A program made the translations under genes and the position numbers. Below are positions 32,901 to 42,365 of a stretch of 64,000 bases of DNA, piece after piece (the first letter of the stretch is position 1; each line of letters opens with the position of its first letter). The notes under the pieces were generated by a model. The model saw only the letters and a program-made list of their open reading frames with translations, had not been told where the DNA came from and searched no databases. Origin of the DNA: Prosthecomicrobium pneumaticum (GTDB lineage: Bacteria > Pseudomonadota > Alphaproteobacteria > Rhizobiales > Kaistiaceae); the NCBI RefSeq assembly GCF_014199915.1, contig NZ_JACHOO010000009.1:62001-126000 (forward strand), in the 5' to 3' direction.

Positions 32901-33821
32901 TCACGACCGCCAGAGCGGCAGGTTGAAGCGCGTGAGCTCGCCGGGACGCACGCCGGCGAGCACCACCATCGGGATCCAGTCCTCGCGCGCGCCGAGCCGG
33001 CCGCGATTGAGTTCGATCACGGTGTCGCGCCCGCGCGCCACCGCCCGCATGCAGCCGCCGGCGCGCCAGGGGTCGGTCTCGCCGGCGAGACCGTAGACGG
33101 AGCGCAGCCCCTCGGTATCGATGATGTCGCCGCCCTCGCCGGGCCGGAAGTCGGCCCAGATGTCGGGCGCCGGGTGATCGCTGCGGCCCGGATCGACGAC
33201 GACCCGCCGGTCCTCGCCCGCAGATATGCGCGTCACAGGCAGCGGCGCGAAGGGATCTTCGTCCCAAGCGAAATTGTCGACGGTCAGCCGCGCGGCGTCG
33301 AGGCCGCGGAAGACGACCAGAACTCGCTCGGTGTGCGGCGCCGTCACGCCATCCGGCGAGAAGATCAGCCGCACATCGGTATCGGCCTGATCCAGCCGCA
33401 GGAAGCCGGCCGCGAACGGGTTGGGCAGCGCACCGAAACGGTCGGCGAGCAGGCTCGCGAGCGCGCCGAGCCGCATCACGTCGCCGCCCGGACCGGGCCG
33501 GAACTCGTCGATCACGCTCGGCGCCACCGCGCCGGCGCCGGTGTCGAATCCGCGTCCGGACGGCGCGCTCTCGCCGAGCCCCAGCACGGCCGCCAGCGAT
33601 TCCGCCGCCGCGGCGAAGGGATCTGCGGTTCGGCCCCCGAGGAAGACATCGTCCTGCCAGAGATCCGACCAGCCGTCGCTATCGGCCGGGTCCTGCGCGG
33701 CCCCGTCGACTGTCTCCGCGCTCCAGCTCCTCTCCGAGACGCCGTCCCCTTCCCTAGCGGCAGGCATCATCCGATAAGACATAGTTCGAAATTCGTTATA
33801 ATTTTCGGACGAGCCGGACAT
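32901..33821 (-). CDS. Protein with two copies of a type-I-secretion-like C-terminal domain
   Basis: A glycine/aspartate-rich protein of about 306 residues carries two copies of a motif like the type I secretion target domain (I-F-P-G-GGD-L-L). These are DEFRPGPGGDVMRLGALASL with VLVVFRGLDAARLTVDNFAW, and ADFRPGEGGDIIDTEGLRSV with VVLAGVRPGELTRFNLPLW. Classic RTX nonapeptides are not seen. It would be a secreted or surface protein if exported by a type I system, but none is encoded here. Start is uncertain; MSGSSENYNEF (33821) is preferred over the M at 33869, which adds a short basic leader. Confidence 0.6.
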   Translation of the reverse strand: MSGSSENYNEFRTMSYRMMPAAREGDGVSERSWSAETVDGAAQDPADSDGWSDLWQDDVFLGGRTADPFAAAAESLAAVLGLGESAPSGRGFDTGAGAVAPSVIDEFRPGPGGDVMRLGALASLLADRFGALPNPFAAGFLRLDQADTDVRLIFSPDGVTAPHTERVLVVFRGLDAARLTVDNFAWDEDPFAPLPVTRISAGEDRRVVVDPGRSDHPAPDIWADFRPGEGGDIIDTEGLRSVYGLAGETDPWRAGGCMRAVARGRDTVIELNRGRLGAREDWIPMVVLAGVRPGELTRFNLPLWRS

Positions 33822-33892
33822 GGAAAGCTCCAACAATACGCGCGACTCCCCGGACCCGACTGCGCGCATTGAAGTTCCATGACAGGCTTAAT

Positions 33893-35779
33893 TCAAGCGG
33901 CGTTGTCGCCCACTTTGGTGGATTCGTCATCCCGTTTTGGAACGGGAGGGGCCGCTGCGGCGTCTCGTCGCGCCTTCCGAGCAGCACGCCGCGTGCGCAA
34001 CCACGCTGCGATCTCGCGGCGGTTTTGGAACAGCGGCAGGCGCGGCCGCGGCCCGCTGCGCTCGAGCGCGAGTCCGACCTCGGCCACGTCGCGATCCTCG
34101 TCGACCCGCCGCACGATCAGGTCGACCGGTCCGCACGCGACCCGATCACCCTCCTCGATGTCGCCGTCGAGCGTCTCGCGAATCACGTCGGCGACCGTCT
34201 GCCCGCGCACCGCCTCCGGCACCTCGAAGCCATAGGCGTCGCCGAGCTCCCCCATCCTCGCCTGCGCCGATAGCCCGAAATCGCCGAACAGCGCCGCGTC
34301 GCCGGCCGTCTCGGCCGGCCGGGCGAAGAGATGGTCGAGCAGGCGGATGTGATCGGTCGCGGTGACGATGTAGACCTGATCGCCGTCCTGCAGCCGCCCC
34401 GCCGTCTCGAAGCGCAACGACCGGCCGTCGCGCAGCACGAGCGAGGGCCGCGCCCAGCGCGGGATCCGGCCGCCGCGACCGACCGCGCTGTCGGGATGGA
34501 CGCGGTAGGCGACCACCTCATGGTCTCCGCGGCCGGGGAGTTCGAGTTCGATGCGCTCGACGAGGCCCTGGCGCGACGGCACGACGAGACCGAGAAAGCG
34601 GGCGACCCGGCCGATCGTCCAGCCCTGGACGATGAGGGAGACGAGCACGACGACGAAGGCGACATTGAAGATCGCCCGGCCTTCAGGCACGCCGCCGATG
34701 AGCGGCACGATGGCGAGCAGGATCGAGACCGCGCCGCGCAGGCCCACCCAGGCGATGAACGCCGTCTCGTGGCGGGAGAAGCCGAACGGGAGCAGGCACA
34801 GCCACACCGCGAGCGGCCGCGCGAGGAGCATCAGCACCAGCGCGAGCGCGATCGCCGGCAGGAGCACGGCGGGAAAATCGGACGGCGCGGCGAGCAGGCC
34901 GAGGGTCAGGAACATCGCGATCTGGGCGAGCCAGCTCATGCCGCGCTGGAAGCGGCGGACCGCGAGCGCATGGCGGATCCGGGTGTTGCCGCAGACGAGG
35001 CCGGCGCAGTAGACGGCGAGGAAACCCGAGCCGCCGACCATATTGGTGGCGGCGAACAGCACCAGCGCGAAGGCGAGCACGACGATCGGCTGCAGCGCCG
35101 GCTCGAACTCGACCGCCTTGGCGATCCGCGCGATGACGACGCCGCCGAGGAGCCCGAGCAGTCCGCCGAAGCCGATCTGCGTCACCAAACTCCGCATGAG
35201 GCTCAGGATCGCCTGCTCCTCCCCCCGTGCCGCGCCCGCGCCCGCGATGCCGACGAGCGCGATGGTGAGGAAGATCGCCATCGGATCGTTCGAGCCGGAT
35301 TCGACCTCGAGCGTGGAGCGGACGCGATCGCGCAGCGAGATGCCGCCGACGCGGAGGAGGAAGAACACCGCCGCCGCATCGGTCGAGGCGACGATCGTGC
35401 CGAGCAGGAGGCTGGCGAGCCACGACCAGTCGAACAGCAGATGGGCGCCGAGACCGACGAGCCCGGCCGTAACGAGGACGCCGAGGGTCGCGAGCAGAAG
35501 CGAAGGACCGAGCGCGATCTTCAACGTCTGCCAGCGCGTCTCGAAGCCGCTCTCGAACAGAATGATCGCGAGCGCGATCGAGCCGATGAAATAAGCGCCG
35601 GCGAAATTGCTGAACTCGATGCCGAGCCCGTCCTCGCCCGCGAGAAGTCCGACGAGCAGGAAGACGAGCAGGATCGGCGCGCCGAATCGCGCCGAGAACA
35701 GGCTGGTGAAGACCGCGCCGACGACGAGCAGCGACCCGATCAGAATCGCCAGACTCATCGCCTCCAGCATGGGCGCCAT
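33893..35779 (-). CDS. CPA1-family potassium/sodium-proton antiporter (NhaP2/CvrA-like)
   Basis: A 628-residue polytopic membrane protein has about 13 hydrophobic segments (first 400 residues), including GSNDPMAIFL and TDAAAVFFLLR, the conserved acidic ion-translocation motifs of the CPA1 family. Cytoplasmic TrkA-C-like regulatory domains and a basic C-terminal tail complete it. It resembles NhaP2/CvrA potassium or sodium/proton exchangers for pH and ion homeostasis. A start at the internal ATG 35758 (MSLAILIGSLL) is also possible. The C-terminal 100 residues are more variable and Arg-rich. Confidence 0.88.
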   Translation of the reverse strand: MAPMLEAMSLAILIGSLLVVGAVFTSLFSARFGAPILLVFLLVGLLAGEDGLGIEFSNFAGAYFIGSIALAIILFESGFETRWQTLKIALGPSLLLATLGVLVTAGLVGLGAHLLFDWSWLASLLLGTIVASTDAAAVFFLLRVGGISLRDRVRSTLEVESGSNDPMAIFLTIALVGIAGAGAARGEEQAILSLMRSLVTQIGFGGLLGLLGGVVIARIAKAVEFEPALQPIVVLAFALVLFAATNMVGGSGFLAVYCAGLVCGNTRIRHALAVRRFQRGMSWLAQIAMFLTLGLLAAPSDFPAVLLPAIALALVLMLLARPLAVWLCLLPFGFSRHETAFIAWVGLRGAVSILLAIVPLIGGVPEGRAIFNVAFVVVLVSLIVQGWTIGRVARFLGLVVPSRQGLVERIELELPGRGDHEVVAYRVHPDSAVGRGGRIPRWARPSLVLRDGRSLRFETAGRLQDGDQVYIVTATDHIRLLDHLFARPAETAGDAALFGDFGLSAQARMGELGDAYGFEVPEAVRGQTVADVIRETLDGDIEEGDRVACGPVDLIVRRVDEDRDVAEVGLALERSGPRPRLPLFQNRREIAAWLRTRRAARKARRDAAAAPPVPKRDDESTKVGDNAA

Positions 35780-35893
35780 CCTTCCTCTGAGCGAATTATT
35801 GAACAGCGCACCGAACGCGCCCCGTGCCGATCAGTCAAGACCTTGATTCGGGCGAGGGTTTGCCCGGCCCGGCGATTTCGGCGCGAACGCCGG

Positions 35894-36994
35894 TCAGGGC
35901 TGCGCAAACACGCCGCCCGACAACGGCGCGCCGACGCCCGTCGTCCCTGGAAAGGTGAGCGGCAGGCCGGCTACGGAGCGGACGGCGAGGAAGGCGAAGG
36001 CCTGCGCCTCCATGAAGTCGGCCGACCAGCCGAGCGCCTCGGCACGGTCGACCGGCAGGCCGGACGCCTCGGCGAGCCGGGCAAGGATCGCGGGGTTGTG
36101 TGCGCCGCCGCCGCACACCACGATCCGCTCGGCGCCGCCCGCCGCCGCGACCCCCGCGGCAATGGCGTGCGCGGTGAAGGCGGCGAGCGTCGCCGCGGCA
36201 TCCTCGGTCGAGAGGCGGCCGACCGGCGCGCGCGAGAAGGCGTCGCGGTCGAGCGATTTCGGCGGCGGCTCGAGGAAGTAGGGATCGTCGAGGAGGGCGG
36301 AGAGCGCCATCTCGTCGATCCGGCCGGCGCTGCTCAGAAGGCCGCCGCGGTCCATCGCCGCGCCGGTCCGCTCGCGCACCAGATCGTCGATGAGGGCGTT
36401 GCCCGGCCCTGTATCGAAGGCGACGAGATCACCCTCGGCGCCGACGAGGGTGGCATTGGCGACGCCGCCGATATTGACCACCGCGATGCGCCCGGCGAGC
36501 CCGGCGCGGCGGACGAGCGCCCGGTGATAGACCGGCACCAGCGGCGCCCCCTCGCCGCCCGCCGCGACGTCGGCGGCACGGAAATCGAAGACCACGGGGA
36601 TGCCGAGCCGGCGCGCCAGCGCCGCGCCGTCGCCGATCTGGACCGTCAGGAAGCGGTGCGGCGCATGGAAGACGGTCTGGCCGTGGAAACCGACGAGCGA
36701 CACCCGGCCGCGATCGACATCGGCCCGGCCGAGCAGCGCCTCGGCCGTCTCGGCATGCGCGGCGGTGACGATCGCCTCGGCCTCGGCGAGCACGCCCGGC
36801 CGCGCGGTGCGGTCCTCGAGCGACCGCGCCGCCGCGAGCGCGGCGCGCAGCACCGCCCGCTCCGCCTCGGCATAGGGTCGAAAGAGGGTCGGCCCGAAGG
36901 ATTCGACGGTCTCGCCGTCGCTCGCGATGAGCGCGGCGTCGACCCCGTCGAGCGAGGTGCCGCTCATCATGCCCATCGCCACCGTTCTCAACAT
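35894..36994 (-). CDS. anmK: Anhydro-N-acetylmuramic acid kinase AnmK
   Basis: This 366-residue sugar kinase of the peptidoglycan recycling pathway phosphorylates 1,6-anhydro-MurNAc to MurNAc-6-phosphate. The N-terminal MGMMSGTSLDGVDAALI motif (residues 7-23) and GFHGQTVFHAP (about 97-107) are diagnostic, and VFDFRAADVAAGGEGAPLVP and FDTGPGNALIDDLV follow in the expected order. It is divergent from tyrS across a 103-bp spacer, an arrangement I recall as common in alphaproteobacteria. Confidence 0.95.
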   Translation of the reverse strand: MLRTVAMGMMSGTSLDGVDAALIASDGETVESFGPTLFRPYAEAERAVLRAALAAARSLEDRTARPGVLAEAEAIVTAAHAETAEALLGRADVDRGRVSLVGFHGQTVFHAPHRFLTVQIGDGAALARRLGIPVVFDFRAADVAAGGEGAPLVPVYHRALVRRAGLAGRIAVVNIGGVANATLVGAEGDLVAFDTGPGNALIDDLVRERTGAAMDRGGLLSSAGRIDEMALSALLDDPYFLEPPPKSLDRDAFSRAPVGRLSTEDAAATLAAFTAHAIAAGVAAAGGAERIVVCGGGAHNPAILARLAEASGLPVDRAEALGWSADFMEAQAFAFLAVRSVAGLPLTFPGTTGVGAPLSGGVFAQP

Positions 36995-37097
36995 CGCGTC
37001 TCGTCCCCGTGATTTTTCGCCGGCGGACTGCTAGAGGAACGCCGCCGCCCGGTCTTTGCCGAGGACCATGGCGCGCAAAGACTAAAGGAATATCGCC

Positions 37098-38357
37098 ATG
37101 ACCGCCTTGAAGTCCGACTTCATGCAGACGATGACGGAGCGCGGCTTCGTCCACCAGTGCTCGGACCTCGAAGGTCTCGACGCGCGCTTCGCGAGCGGCC
37201 CGGTCACCGGCTATATCGGCTTCGACGCGACGGCGAAGAGCCTTCACGTCGGCTCGCTGATGCAGATCATGGCGCTGCGCTGGATGCAGAAGACCGGCCA
37301 CCGGCCGATCGCGCTGATGGGCGGCGGCACGACGCGGATCGGCGATCCTTCCTTCAAGGACGAGGCGCGCAAGCTCCTCACCGACGAACAGATCGACGAC
37401 AACCTCGCCGGCATCCGCCGGGTGTTCGACCGCTACCTCGCCTTCGGCGACGGGCCGACGGGCGCGATCATGACGAACAACGCCCTGTGGCTGAACGAGC
37501 TGCGCTACATCGACTTCCTGCGCGATGTCGGCCGCCACTTCTCGGTCAACCGCATGCTGTCCTTCGATTCGGTGAAGCTCCGGCTCGACCGCGAGCAGTC
37601 GCTCTCCTTCCTCGAATTCAACTACATGATCCTGCAGGCCTACGACTTCGTCGAGCTGCACCAGCGCCATGGCTGCATCCTGCAGATGGGCGGCTCGGAC
37701 CAGTGGGGCAACATCATCAACGGGGTCGATCTCGGCCACCGCATGCTCGACGCGCAGTTCTACGCGCTGACGACGCCGCTCCTCACCACCGCCTCCGGCC
37801 AGAAGATGGGCAAGACCGCGGCCGGCGCCGTCTGGCTCAATGCCGACATGCTGTCGCCTTATGAATTCTGGCAGTACTGGCGCAACACCGAGGACGCCGA
37901 TGTGGGCCGCTTCCTGAAGCTCTTCACCGAGCTGCCGCTCGCCGAGATCGAGCGCCTCGCCGCGCTCGGGGGTGCCGAGATCAACGACGCGAAGAAGGTG
38001 CTCGCGACCGAAGTGACGGCGCTCGCGCACGGCCGTGCCGCGGCCGAGGAGGCGGCGGAGACGGCGCGCAAGACCTTCGAGGAGGGCGCCCTCGCCGACG
38101 CGCTGCCGACGACCGAAGTCCCGGCGGCCGAGCTTTCCGCCGGCATCGGCGTGCTCGCCCTCTTCGTCCGGGCCGGCCTCGTCGCCTCGAATGGCGAGGC
38201 GCGCCGCCAGGTGAAGGGCGGCGGCCTTCGCGTCAACGACGCCGCGGTGACGGACGAGCGCGCGACCCTCGGCCCGTCCGATCTGGTCGACGGCGTGATC
38301 AAGCTCTCGCTCGGCCGCAAGAAGCACGTCCTCGTCCGCCCCGCCCGAGGCCCCTGA
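37098..38357 (+). CDS. tyrS: Tyrosyl-tRNA synthetase
   Basis: This 419-residue class I enzyme charges tRNA-Tyr. The HIGH-like motif is HVGS (residues 50-53) and the KMSKS-like loop is KMGKT (around 236-240), both in the forms used by TyrRS. The C-terminal S4-like domain is marked by [16 protein letters not shown]. The ribosome-binding site AAAGGAATATCGCC lies before the ATG. It is divergent from anmK. Confidence 0.97.
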   Translation: MTALKSDFMQTMTERGFVHQCSDLEGLDARFASGPVTGYIGFDATAKSLHVGSLMQIMALRWMQKTGHRPIALMGGGTTRIGDPSFKDEARKLLTDEQIDDNLAGIRRVFDRYLAFGDGPTGAIMTNNALWLNELRYIDFLRDVGRHFSVNRMLSFDSVKLRLDREQSLSFLEFNYMILQAYDFVELHQRHGCILQMGGSDQWGNIINGVDLGHRMLDAQFYALTTPLLTTASGQKMGKTAAGAVWLNADMLSPYEFWQYWRNTEDADVGRFLKLFTELPLAEIERLAALGGAEINDAKKVLATEVTALAHGRAAAEEAAETARKTFEEGALADALPTTEVPAAELSAGIGVLALFVRAGLVASNGEARRQVKGGGLRVNDAAVTDERATLGPSDLVDGVIKLSLGRKKHVLVRPARGP

Positions 38358-38399
38358 GCCGCTCGCCGTTCCGGGCGCCCGCGCCGCCCCGGCCTCCTC

Positions 38400-38850
38400 C
38401 CCGGTTGCGTGAGTTCCCACCTTCCCGGGAATGACGAGCGGCGAGGATCGTCCCCGAGATACCCCACCCTCACGATCATGGATGCCGGCACGGGGGCCGG
38501 CATGACGGGTGGAGGGGGTTGTTCGAAGCTCCCACATGGGGGTGCGAGGAGGAAGCCGGCCGGACGGCCGCAGCCCGAGCGCGCCGTCGCCGGTCCCGAA
38601 CGCCCGCCACCCCGGCCTCCGTGCCGGGACCCATAATCGTGCCGCCGGGCGAGGTAAGCACCGCCGCCCCCCCACACCCGTATCCTCGAAGGCGTGGATC
38701 CATGACGGGGCGCCATCCGCTGCTTCACCGCACCGTGCCTTCGCGGGGATGACGGGTGGCGAGGACGGTCGCGGATGCCGGCCCGTCACGATCACGAATG
38801 CCGGCAGGCCGGGCATGACGGCTGGAGGGGGTCTCCGGAAATGCAGCCGG
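38400..38850. repeat. Repeat-rich intergenic spacer after tyrS
   Basis: The 512-bp space holds no credible gene. It contains at least four copies of a motif of the form (A/G/C)ATGAC(G)GGTGG-G-GG, near 38431, 38502, 38749 and 38816, alternating with GCCGGC palindromes and CACGATCAtGGATGCCGG-type words. It resembles the genome-wide palindromic intergenic repeats of Rhizobiales, which often end in ATGACG. The motif copies are imperfect and in mixed order. Confidence 0.6.
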
Positions 38851-38869
38851 AGGGCGGCGCCTTTCCGTC

Positions 38870-39457
38870 CTATCCGCTCAGCCCGCCTTCCTTCGACCAT
38901 TGATCGAGCGGCATGACGTCCGGGCGTTCGCCATTGGCGCGCGGCCAGGAATCGATCGCCCAGCGGACGCCGGTGGCGGCCTCGGTGATCGTCGCGGTGT
39001 TGTGCGGGTAACGGCCGTCGATGAGATAGCCGCGGCCCTTGGTGCGGCCGACGGTATGGAACTTCAGCAGGCCCTCTTCGGCGATCAACTGCAGCAGGCT
39101 CGTCGTATTGGTCGCCTCGTCGACACAGTCGAGCTGGCCCGGCCGGCCGAGCGAGCCGAAGGCCGCCTTCGGCAGGTCGCCCGCCGTGCCGACCTCGCGC
39201 CCCGCCTTCGTCTCGTACCACATCACCGCCTTGGCGATCGCCCCCCGCTCGGCCGCGGCGTCCTTGCGGCCCGCGGCGAGAAGGGTCTTCAGCCGCGCGA
39301 GATCGCCGGCCGAGAAGCGCAGCGGGGTGCGGATCGTGCAGCCATAGCCATGACAATAGCCGATCACCGGCATGGCCGCCGACGGCGCCGCAGCGCCCGC
39401 GATCGCCAGCAAGGCGAGGCCCGCCGCCCCGAGCTTCGGTGCGATCCGCATCCACAA
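38870..39457 (-). CDS. Conserved exported hypothetical protein, 195 aa
   Basis: A Sec signal peptide (hydrophobic AGLALLAIAGAAAPSAAMP, about 11-29) precedes a domain with CHGYGCTIRTPLRFSAGDLA, then GQLDCVDEATNTTSLLQLIA and a HTVGRTKGRGYLIDGRYPHN tail. Four cysteines in conserved-looking positions could form disulphides. I recognise it only as an uncharacterised alphaproteobacterial periplasmic protein. A start at MRIAPKLG (two codons in) is an alternative. Confidence 0.7.
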   Translation of the reverse strand: MWMRIAPKLGAAGLALLAIAGAAAPSAAMPVIGYCHGYGCTIRTPLRFSAGDLARLKTLLAAGRKDAAAERGAIAKAVMWYETKAGREVGTAGDLPKAAFGSLGRPGQLDCVDEATNTTSLLQLIAEEGLLKFHTVGRTKGRGYLIDGRYPHNTATITEAATGVRWAIDSWPRANGERPDVMPLDQWSKEGGLSG

Positions 39458-39711
39458 TCCTCCGTCAAGTCACTGGGCGAGCTTACACCATCGCCGGCGG
39501 CCTGGCACCCGCGCCGCCCGGCCGGTGCACCGAACATGGCATTGTTGCGTCGCAACATTGACGAGGCCCGCCATGTTGCTCTGCATTAACCGCATCGCTG
39601 CCATGCATTTTTTCAGGCTGCACAGAAAATCCCGTCCCCCCTACATTCGCATCAACAGAGCGGACACGGTCCTCGAAACGAGACGAACCGACCGGACTGT
39701 TAGATGGACGG

Positions 39712-39870
39712 ATGGCGAAGATGGATCTGATGAACACGCTCCGCAATTGGCGGAAGTATCGCGAGACCTACAACGAGCTGACGCGCCTGTCGAACCGCGA
39801 GCTGGCCGACCTCGGCATTGCCCGGGCCGACATCCACAGCGTCGCGAAGCGCGCCACCGCCGGCTTCTGA
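39712..39870 (+). CDS. DUF1127 protein, 52 aa
   Basis: The product [20 protein letters not shown] continues [20 protein letters not shown] and then [12 protein letters not shown], a perfect DUF1127 pattern ([21 protein letters not shown]). In Rhodobacter such proteins bind RNA and are co-transcribed with CcsR small RNAs; the three hairpins beginning 26 bases after this stop reproduce that arrangement. A shorter start at the ATG 39721 is possible. Function is RNA-related regulation by analogy, not by evidence from this organism. Confidence 0.9.
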   Translation: MAKMDLMNTLRNWRKYRETYNELTRLSNRELADLGIARADIHSVAKRATAGF

Positions 39871-39895
39871 GCCGGACGTACAGAATTCGAAAGGC

Positions 39896-40003
39896 AGACG
39901 AACCTCCTCCCTCGTCTCCTTCGATAGGTGGCCGAGCGAACCTCCTCCCTCGCGACGCCACCACCCAGAGAAGCGCCCGTCGGACCTCCTCCCCCGACGG
40001 GCG
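39896..40003 (+). ncRNA. Tandem cuckoo/CcsR-like hairpins with CCTCCTCCC loops
   Basis: Three successive stem-loops each display an anti-Shine-Dalgarno-like loop. Stem AGACGA/TCGTCT (39896-39917) has loop ACCTCCTCCC. Stem GTGGC...GCGA/TCGC...GCCAC (39928-39961) has the same loop. Stem CGCCCGTCG/CGACGGGCG (39974-40003) has loop GACCTCCTCCCC. Position just after a DUF1127 gene and the repeated CCTCCTCCC loops match the cuckoo RNA family, processed from the DUF1127 transcript in Rhodobacter. Here three copies are predicted. Confidence 0.8.
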
Positions 40004-40014
40004 TTTTTCTTTTT
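39974..40014 (+). terminator. Rho-independent terminator formed by the third hairpin
   Basis: The last stem, CGCCCGTCG with CGACGGGCG (nine perfect pairs), is followed by TTTTTCTTTTT. It therefore ends the DUF1127/small-RNA transcript and doubles as the third RNA hairpin. It ends about 65 bp before trmFO. Confidence 0.85.
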
Positions 40015-40078
40015 GGGGGTCGCCCAGGCCGGCTCGCCCATATTGCCCCGCGCGCGGCGGCGAACTAGTTTGCCGGCC

Positions 40079-41482
40079 ATGTCCCACGCTCCCCTTCATA
40101 TCGTCGGCGGCGGCCTCGCCGGTTCCGAAGCCGCCTGGCAGATCGCCGAGGCCGGCGTTCCCGTCGTGCTGCACGAGATGCGGCCGGTGCGCATGACCGA
40201 TGCGCACAAGACGGAAGGCCTCGCCGAGCTCGTCTGCTCCAATTCCTTCCGCTCCGACGACGCCGAGACCAATGCGGTCGGCCTGCTGCACGCCGAGATG
40301 CGGCGCGCCGGCTCGCTGATCATGCGGATGGGCGACGCCCATCAGGTGCCGGCCGGCGGCGCGCTCGCCGTCGATCGCGACGGCTTCTCGGCCGCCGTCA
40401 CCGCGGCGCTCGAGGCGCACCCGCTGATCTCTATCGACCGCGGCGAGGTCGCCGGCCTGCCGCCGGACGACTGGGACAGTGTCATCGTCGCGACCGGCCC
40501 GCTCACCTCTCCCGCGCTCGCCGAGGCGATCCGCGGGCTGACCGGCGAGGATGCCCTCGCCTTCTTCGACGCCATCGCCCCGATCGTCCATTTCGACACG
40601 ATCGACATGAACGTCGCCTGGTTCCAGTCGCGCTATGACAAGCCGGGGCCGGGCGGGACGGGTGCCGACTACATCAACTGCCCGATGGACAAGGCGCAGT
40701 ACGAGGCCTTCGTCGCGGCGCTGCTCGCCGGCGAGAAGACGAGCTTCAAGGAATGGGAGAACGTCCCCTATTTCGACGGCTGCCTGCCGATCGAGGTGAT
40801 GGCGGAGCGCGGCCCCGAAACGTTGCGGCACGGCCCGATGAAGCCGGTCGGCCTCACCAACCGGCACAAGCCGGACGAGAAGCCCTATGCCGTCGTGCAG
40901 CTGCGCCAGGACAATGCGCTCGGCACGCTCTACAACATGGTCGGCTTCCAGACGAAGCTGAAATACGGCGCGCAAGCCGAGATCTTCCGGATGATTCCGG
41001 GCCTCGGCGAAGCGCAGTTCGCCCGCCTCGGCGGGCTGCACCGCAACACCTTCCTGAACTCCCCAAGACTCCTCGACGGCACGCTGCGGCTGAAGGCGAT
41101 GCCGCGGCTGCGCTTCGCCGGCCAGATCACCGGCTGCGAGGGCTATGTCGAATCGGCCGCGATCGGCCTGCTCGCCGGCCGGTTCGCCGCGGCGGAACGC
41201 ACCGGCGTGCCGCTCACGCCGCCGCCGCCCACCACCGCCTTCGGCGCGCTGCTCGGCCACATCACCGGCGGCCATCTGAGCGCGGACGAGCCCGGCCGCC
41301 GCTCCTTCCAGCCGATGAACATCAATTTCGGCCTCTTCCCGCCGGTCGAGGTGCCGCGGGAGCCCGGCAAGCGGCTGCGCGGCAACGACAAGGCGATCGC
41401 CAGGAAGCGGGCGCTGAGTGGCCGCGCGCTCGCCGATATCGAGGCCTGGCTCGGCCTCGCGCAGCGCGAGGCGGCGGAATAG
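40079..41482 (+). CDS. trmFO: tRNA uracil-54 C5-methyltransferase, folate/FAD-dependent (TrmFO)
   Basis: This 467-residue flavoprotein methylates U54 of tRNA using methylenetetrahydrofolate. The FAD-binding motif [20 protein letters not shown] is at residues 7-26. TrmFO-specific segments [39 protein letters not shown] and [20 protein letters not shown] follow. The ATG at 40079 follows a CCGGCC region with no strong site; the longer frame upstream covers the RNA hairpins and is rejected. Confidence 0.95.
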   Translation: MSHAPLHIVGGGLAGSEAAWQIAEAGVPVVLHEMRPVRMTDAHKTEGLAELVCSNSFRSDDAETNAVGLLHAEMRRAGSLIMRMGDAHQVPAGGALAVDRDGFSAAVTAALEAHPLISIDRGEVAGLPPDDWDSVIVATGPLTSPALAEAIRGLTGEDALAFFDAIAPIVHFDTIDMNVAWFQSRYDKPGPGGTGADYINCPMDKAQYEAFVAALLAGEKTSFKEWENVPYFDGCLPIEVMAERGPETLRHGPMKPVGLTNRHKPDEKPYAVVQLRQDNALGTLYNMVGFQTKLKYGAQAEIFRMIPGLGEAQFARLGGLHRNTFLNSPRLLDGTLRLKAMPRLRFAGQITGCEGYVESAAIGLLAGRFAAAERTGVPLTPPPPTTAFGALLGHITGGHLSADEPGRRSFQPMNINFGLFPPVEVPREPGKRLRGNDKAIARKRALSGRALADIEAWLGLAQREAAE

Positions 41483-41498
41483 CGGTCGGCCGCCGGTT

Positions 41499-42365
41499 TC
41501 AGATCCCGGTTCGGGCGGCCCGCCAGAGCCGCCATTGCCGCCGCCATTGCGGCAGTTCGGCGAGGGTGTTGAGCGGATCGTGGCCCGGCGCCTCGAGCCG
41601 GGCGAGCATCGGCTCGACGAGGGCGAGCGGCAGGAAGGCGGGCTTCACCGCCGCCGGAGCCGTCCGGAGCGCGACGCGGGCGGCGCCGAGATGCCCGCGC
41701 GCCACGCCGCAGAGTTCGGCGATCGCCGCGCGCAGCGCCGGCGTCGTCTCGCCGGCGAACAGGCGATCGCGCGCGACGCCGTGCCGGTCGAGCAGATCGG
41801 CCGGCAGGTAGAGCTGCCCCCGGCGGGCATGGAAGGGCAGCGCCCGCATCAGACCGGCGAGCGCATAGGCGACGCCGGCATGGCCCGCGGCGTCGGCCGT
41901 GCCCGGATCGCCGCCATCCGCAAGCACCATCGCGGCGAGCTGGAAGAGCGCGGAGCTCGTCTCCCCGGCATAGCCCTCGAGGTCGTTGAGGCTCGGCATC
42001 GGGTCGTCATAGAGATCGAAGATGCGCGCCTCGAGCAGATTGTCGAAGGCGGAGAGCGGCAGGCCGAACTGCGCGATCGTCGCCGTGAGCGCCGCCGCGA
42101 CGGGATGGCCCGCCGCCTCGCCCGGCCGCAGCCCCAGCGCGACGTCCCGCCACCATTGCAGCCGGATCTCGCCCGGCAGCGGCTGGCTCACGGTCTCGCG
42201 GATCCGCCCGACCTCGATATTGAAGGCGTGCAGCGCGAAGAGATGCGGCCGCGCCGCGGCGGGCGCGAAGAGATCGGCGAAGAAGCGGTCCGGGTCCTGG
42301 CGCCGGACGAGGTCGGCACAGGCGTCGCTCTCGGGCATCGGCATCTCCAGCGAGGAACGGGTCAC
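41499..42365 (-). CDS. Squalene/phytoene synthase-like protein (NDUFAF6 homologue)
   Basis: This 288-residue protein has the isoprenoid-synthase-like sequence FALHAFNIEVGRIRETVSQP, EIRLQWWRDVALG and SLNDLEGYAGETSSALFQLA. The typical DxxxD catalytic signatures are weak or absent, as in the NDUFAF6/C8orf38 group of mitochondrial complex I assembly factors. It overlaps the Mth938-like gene by four bases, and that gene is next to secF. A role in complex I assembly is inferred from homology and context, not shown. Confidence 0.8.
   Translation of the reverse strand: MTRSSLEMPMPESDACADLVRRQDPDRFFADLFAPAAARPHLFALHAFNIEVGRIRETVSQPLPGEIRLQWWRDVALGLRPGEAAGHPVAAALTATIAQFGLPLSAFDNLLEARIFDLYDDPMPSLNDLEGYAGETSSALFQLAAMVLADGGDPGTADAAGHAGVAYALAGLMRALPFHARRGQLYLPADLLDRHGVARDRLFAGETTPALRAAIAELCGVARGHLGAARVALRTAPAAVKPAFLPLALVEPMLARLEAPGHDPLNTLAELPQWRRQWRLWRAARTGI

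Noticed and set aside
34331-37012. Very long plus-strand frame over the antiporter and anmK genes
   Set aside because: It is the reverse-strand shadow of two confident genes, rich in Arg, Asp and His, with no domain.
36429-39455. Thousand-residue minus-strand frame over tyrS
   Set aside because: It spans the antisense strand of tyrS and a repeat-rich spacer; the confident genes and lack of domains argue against it.
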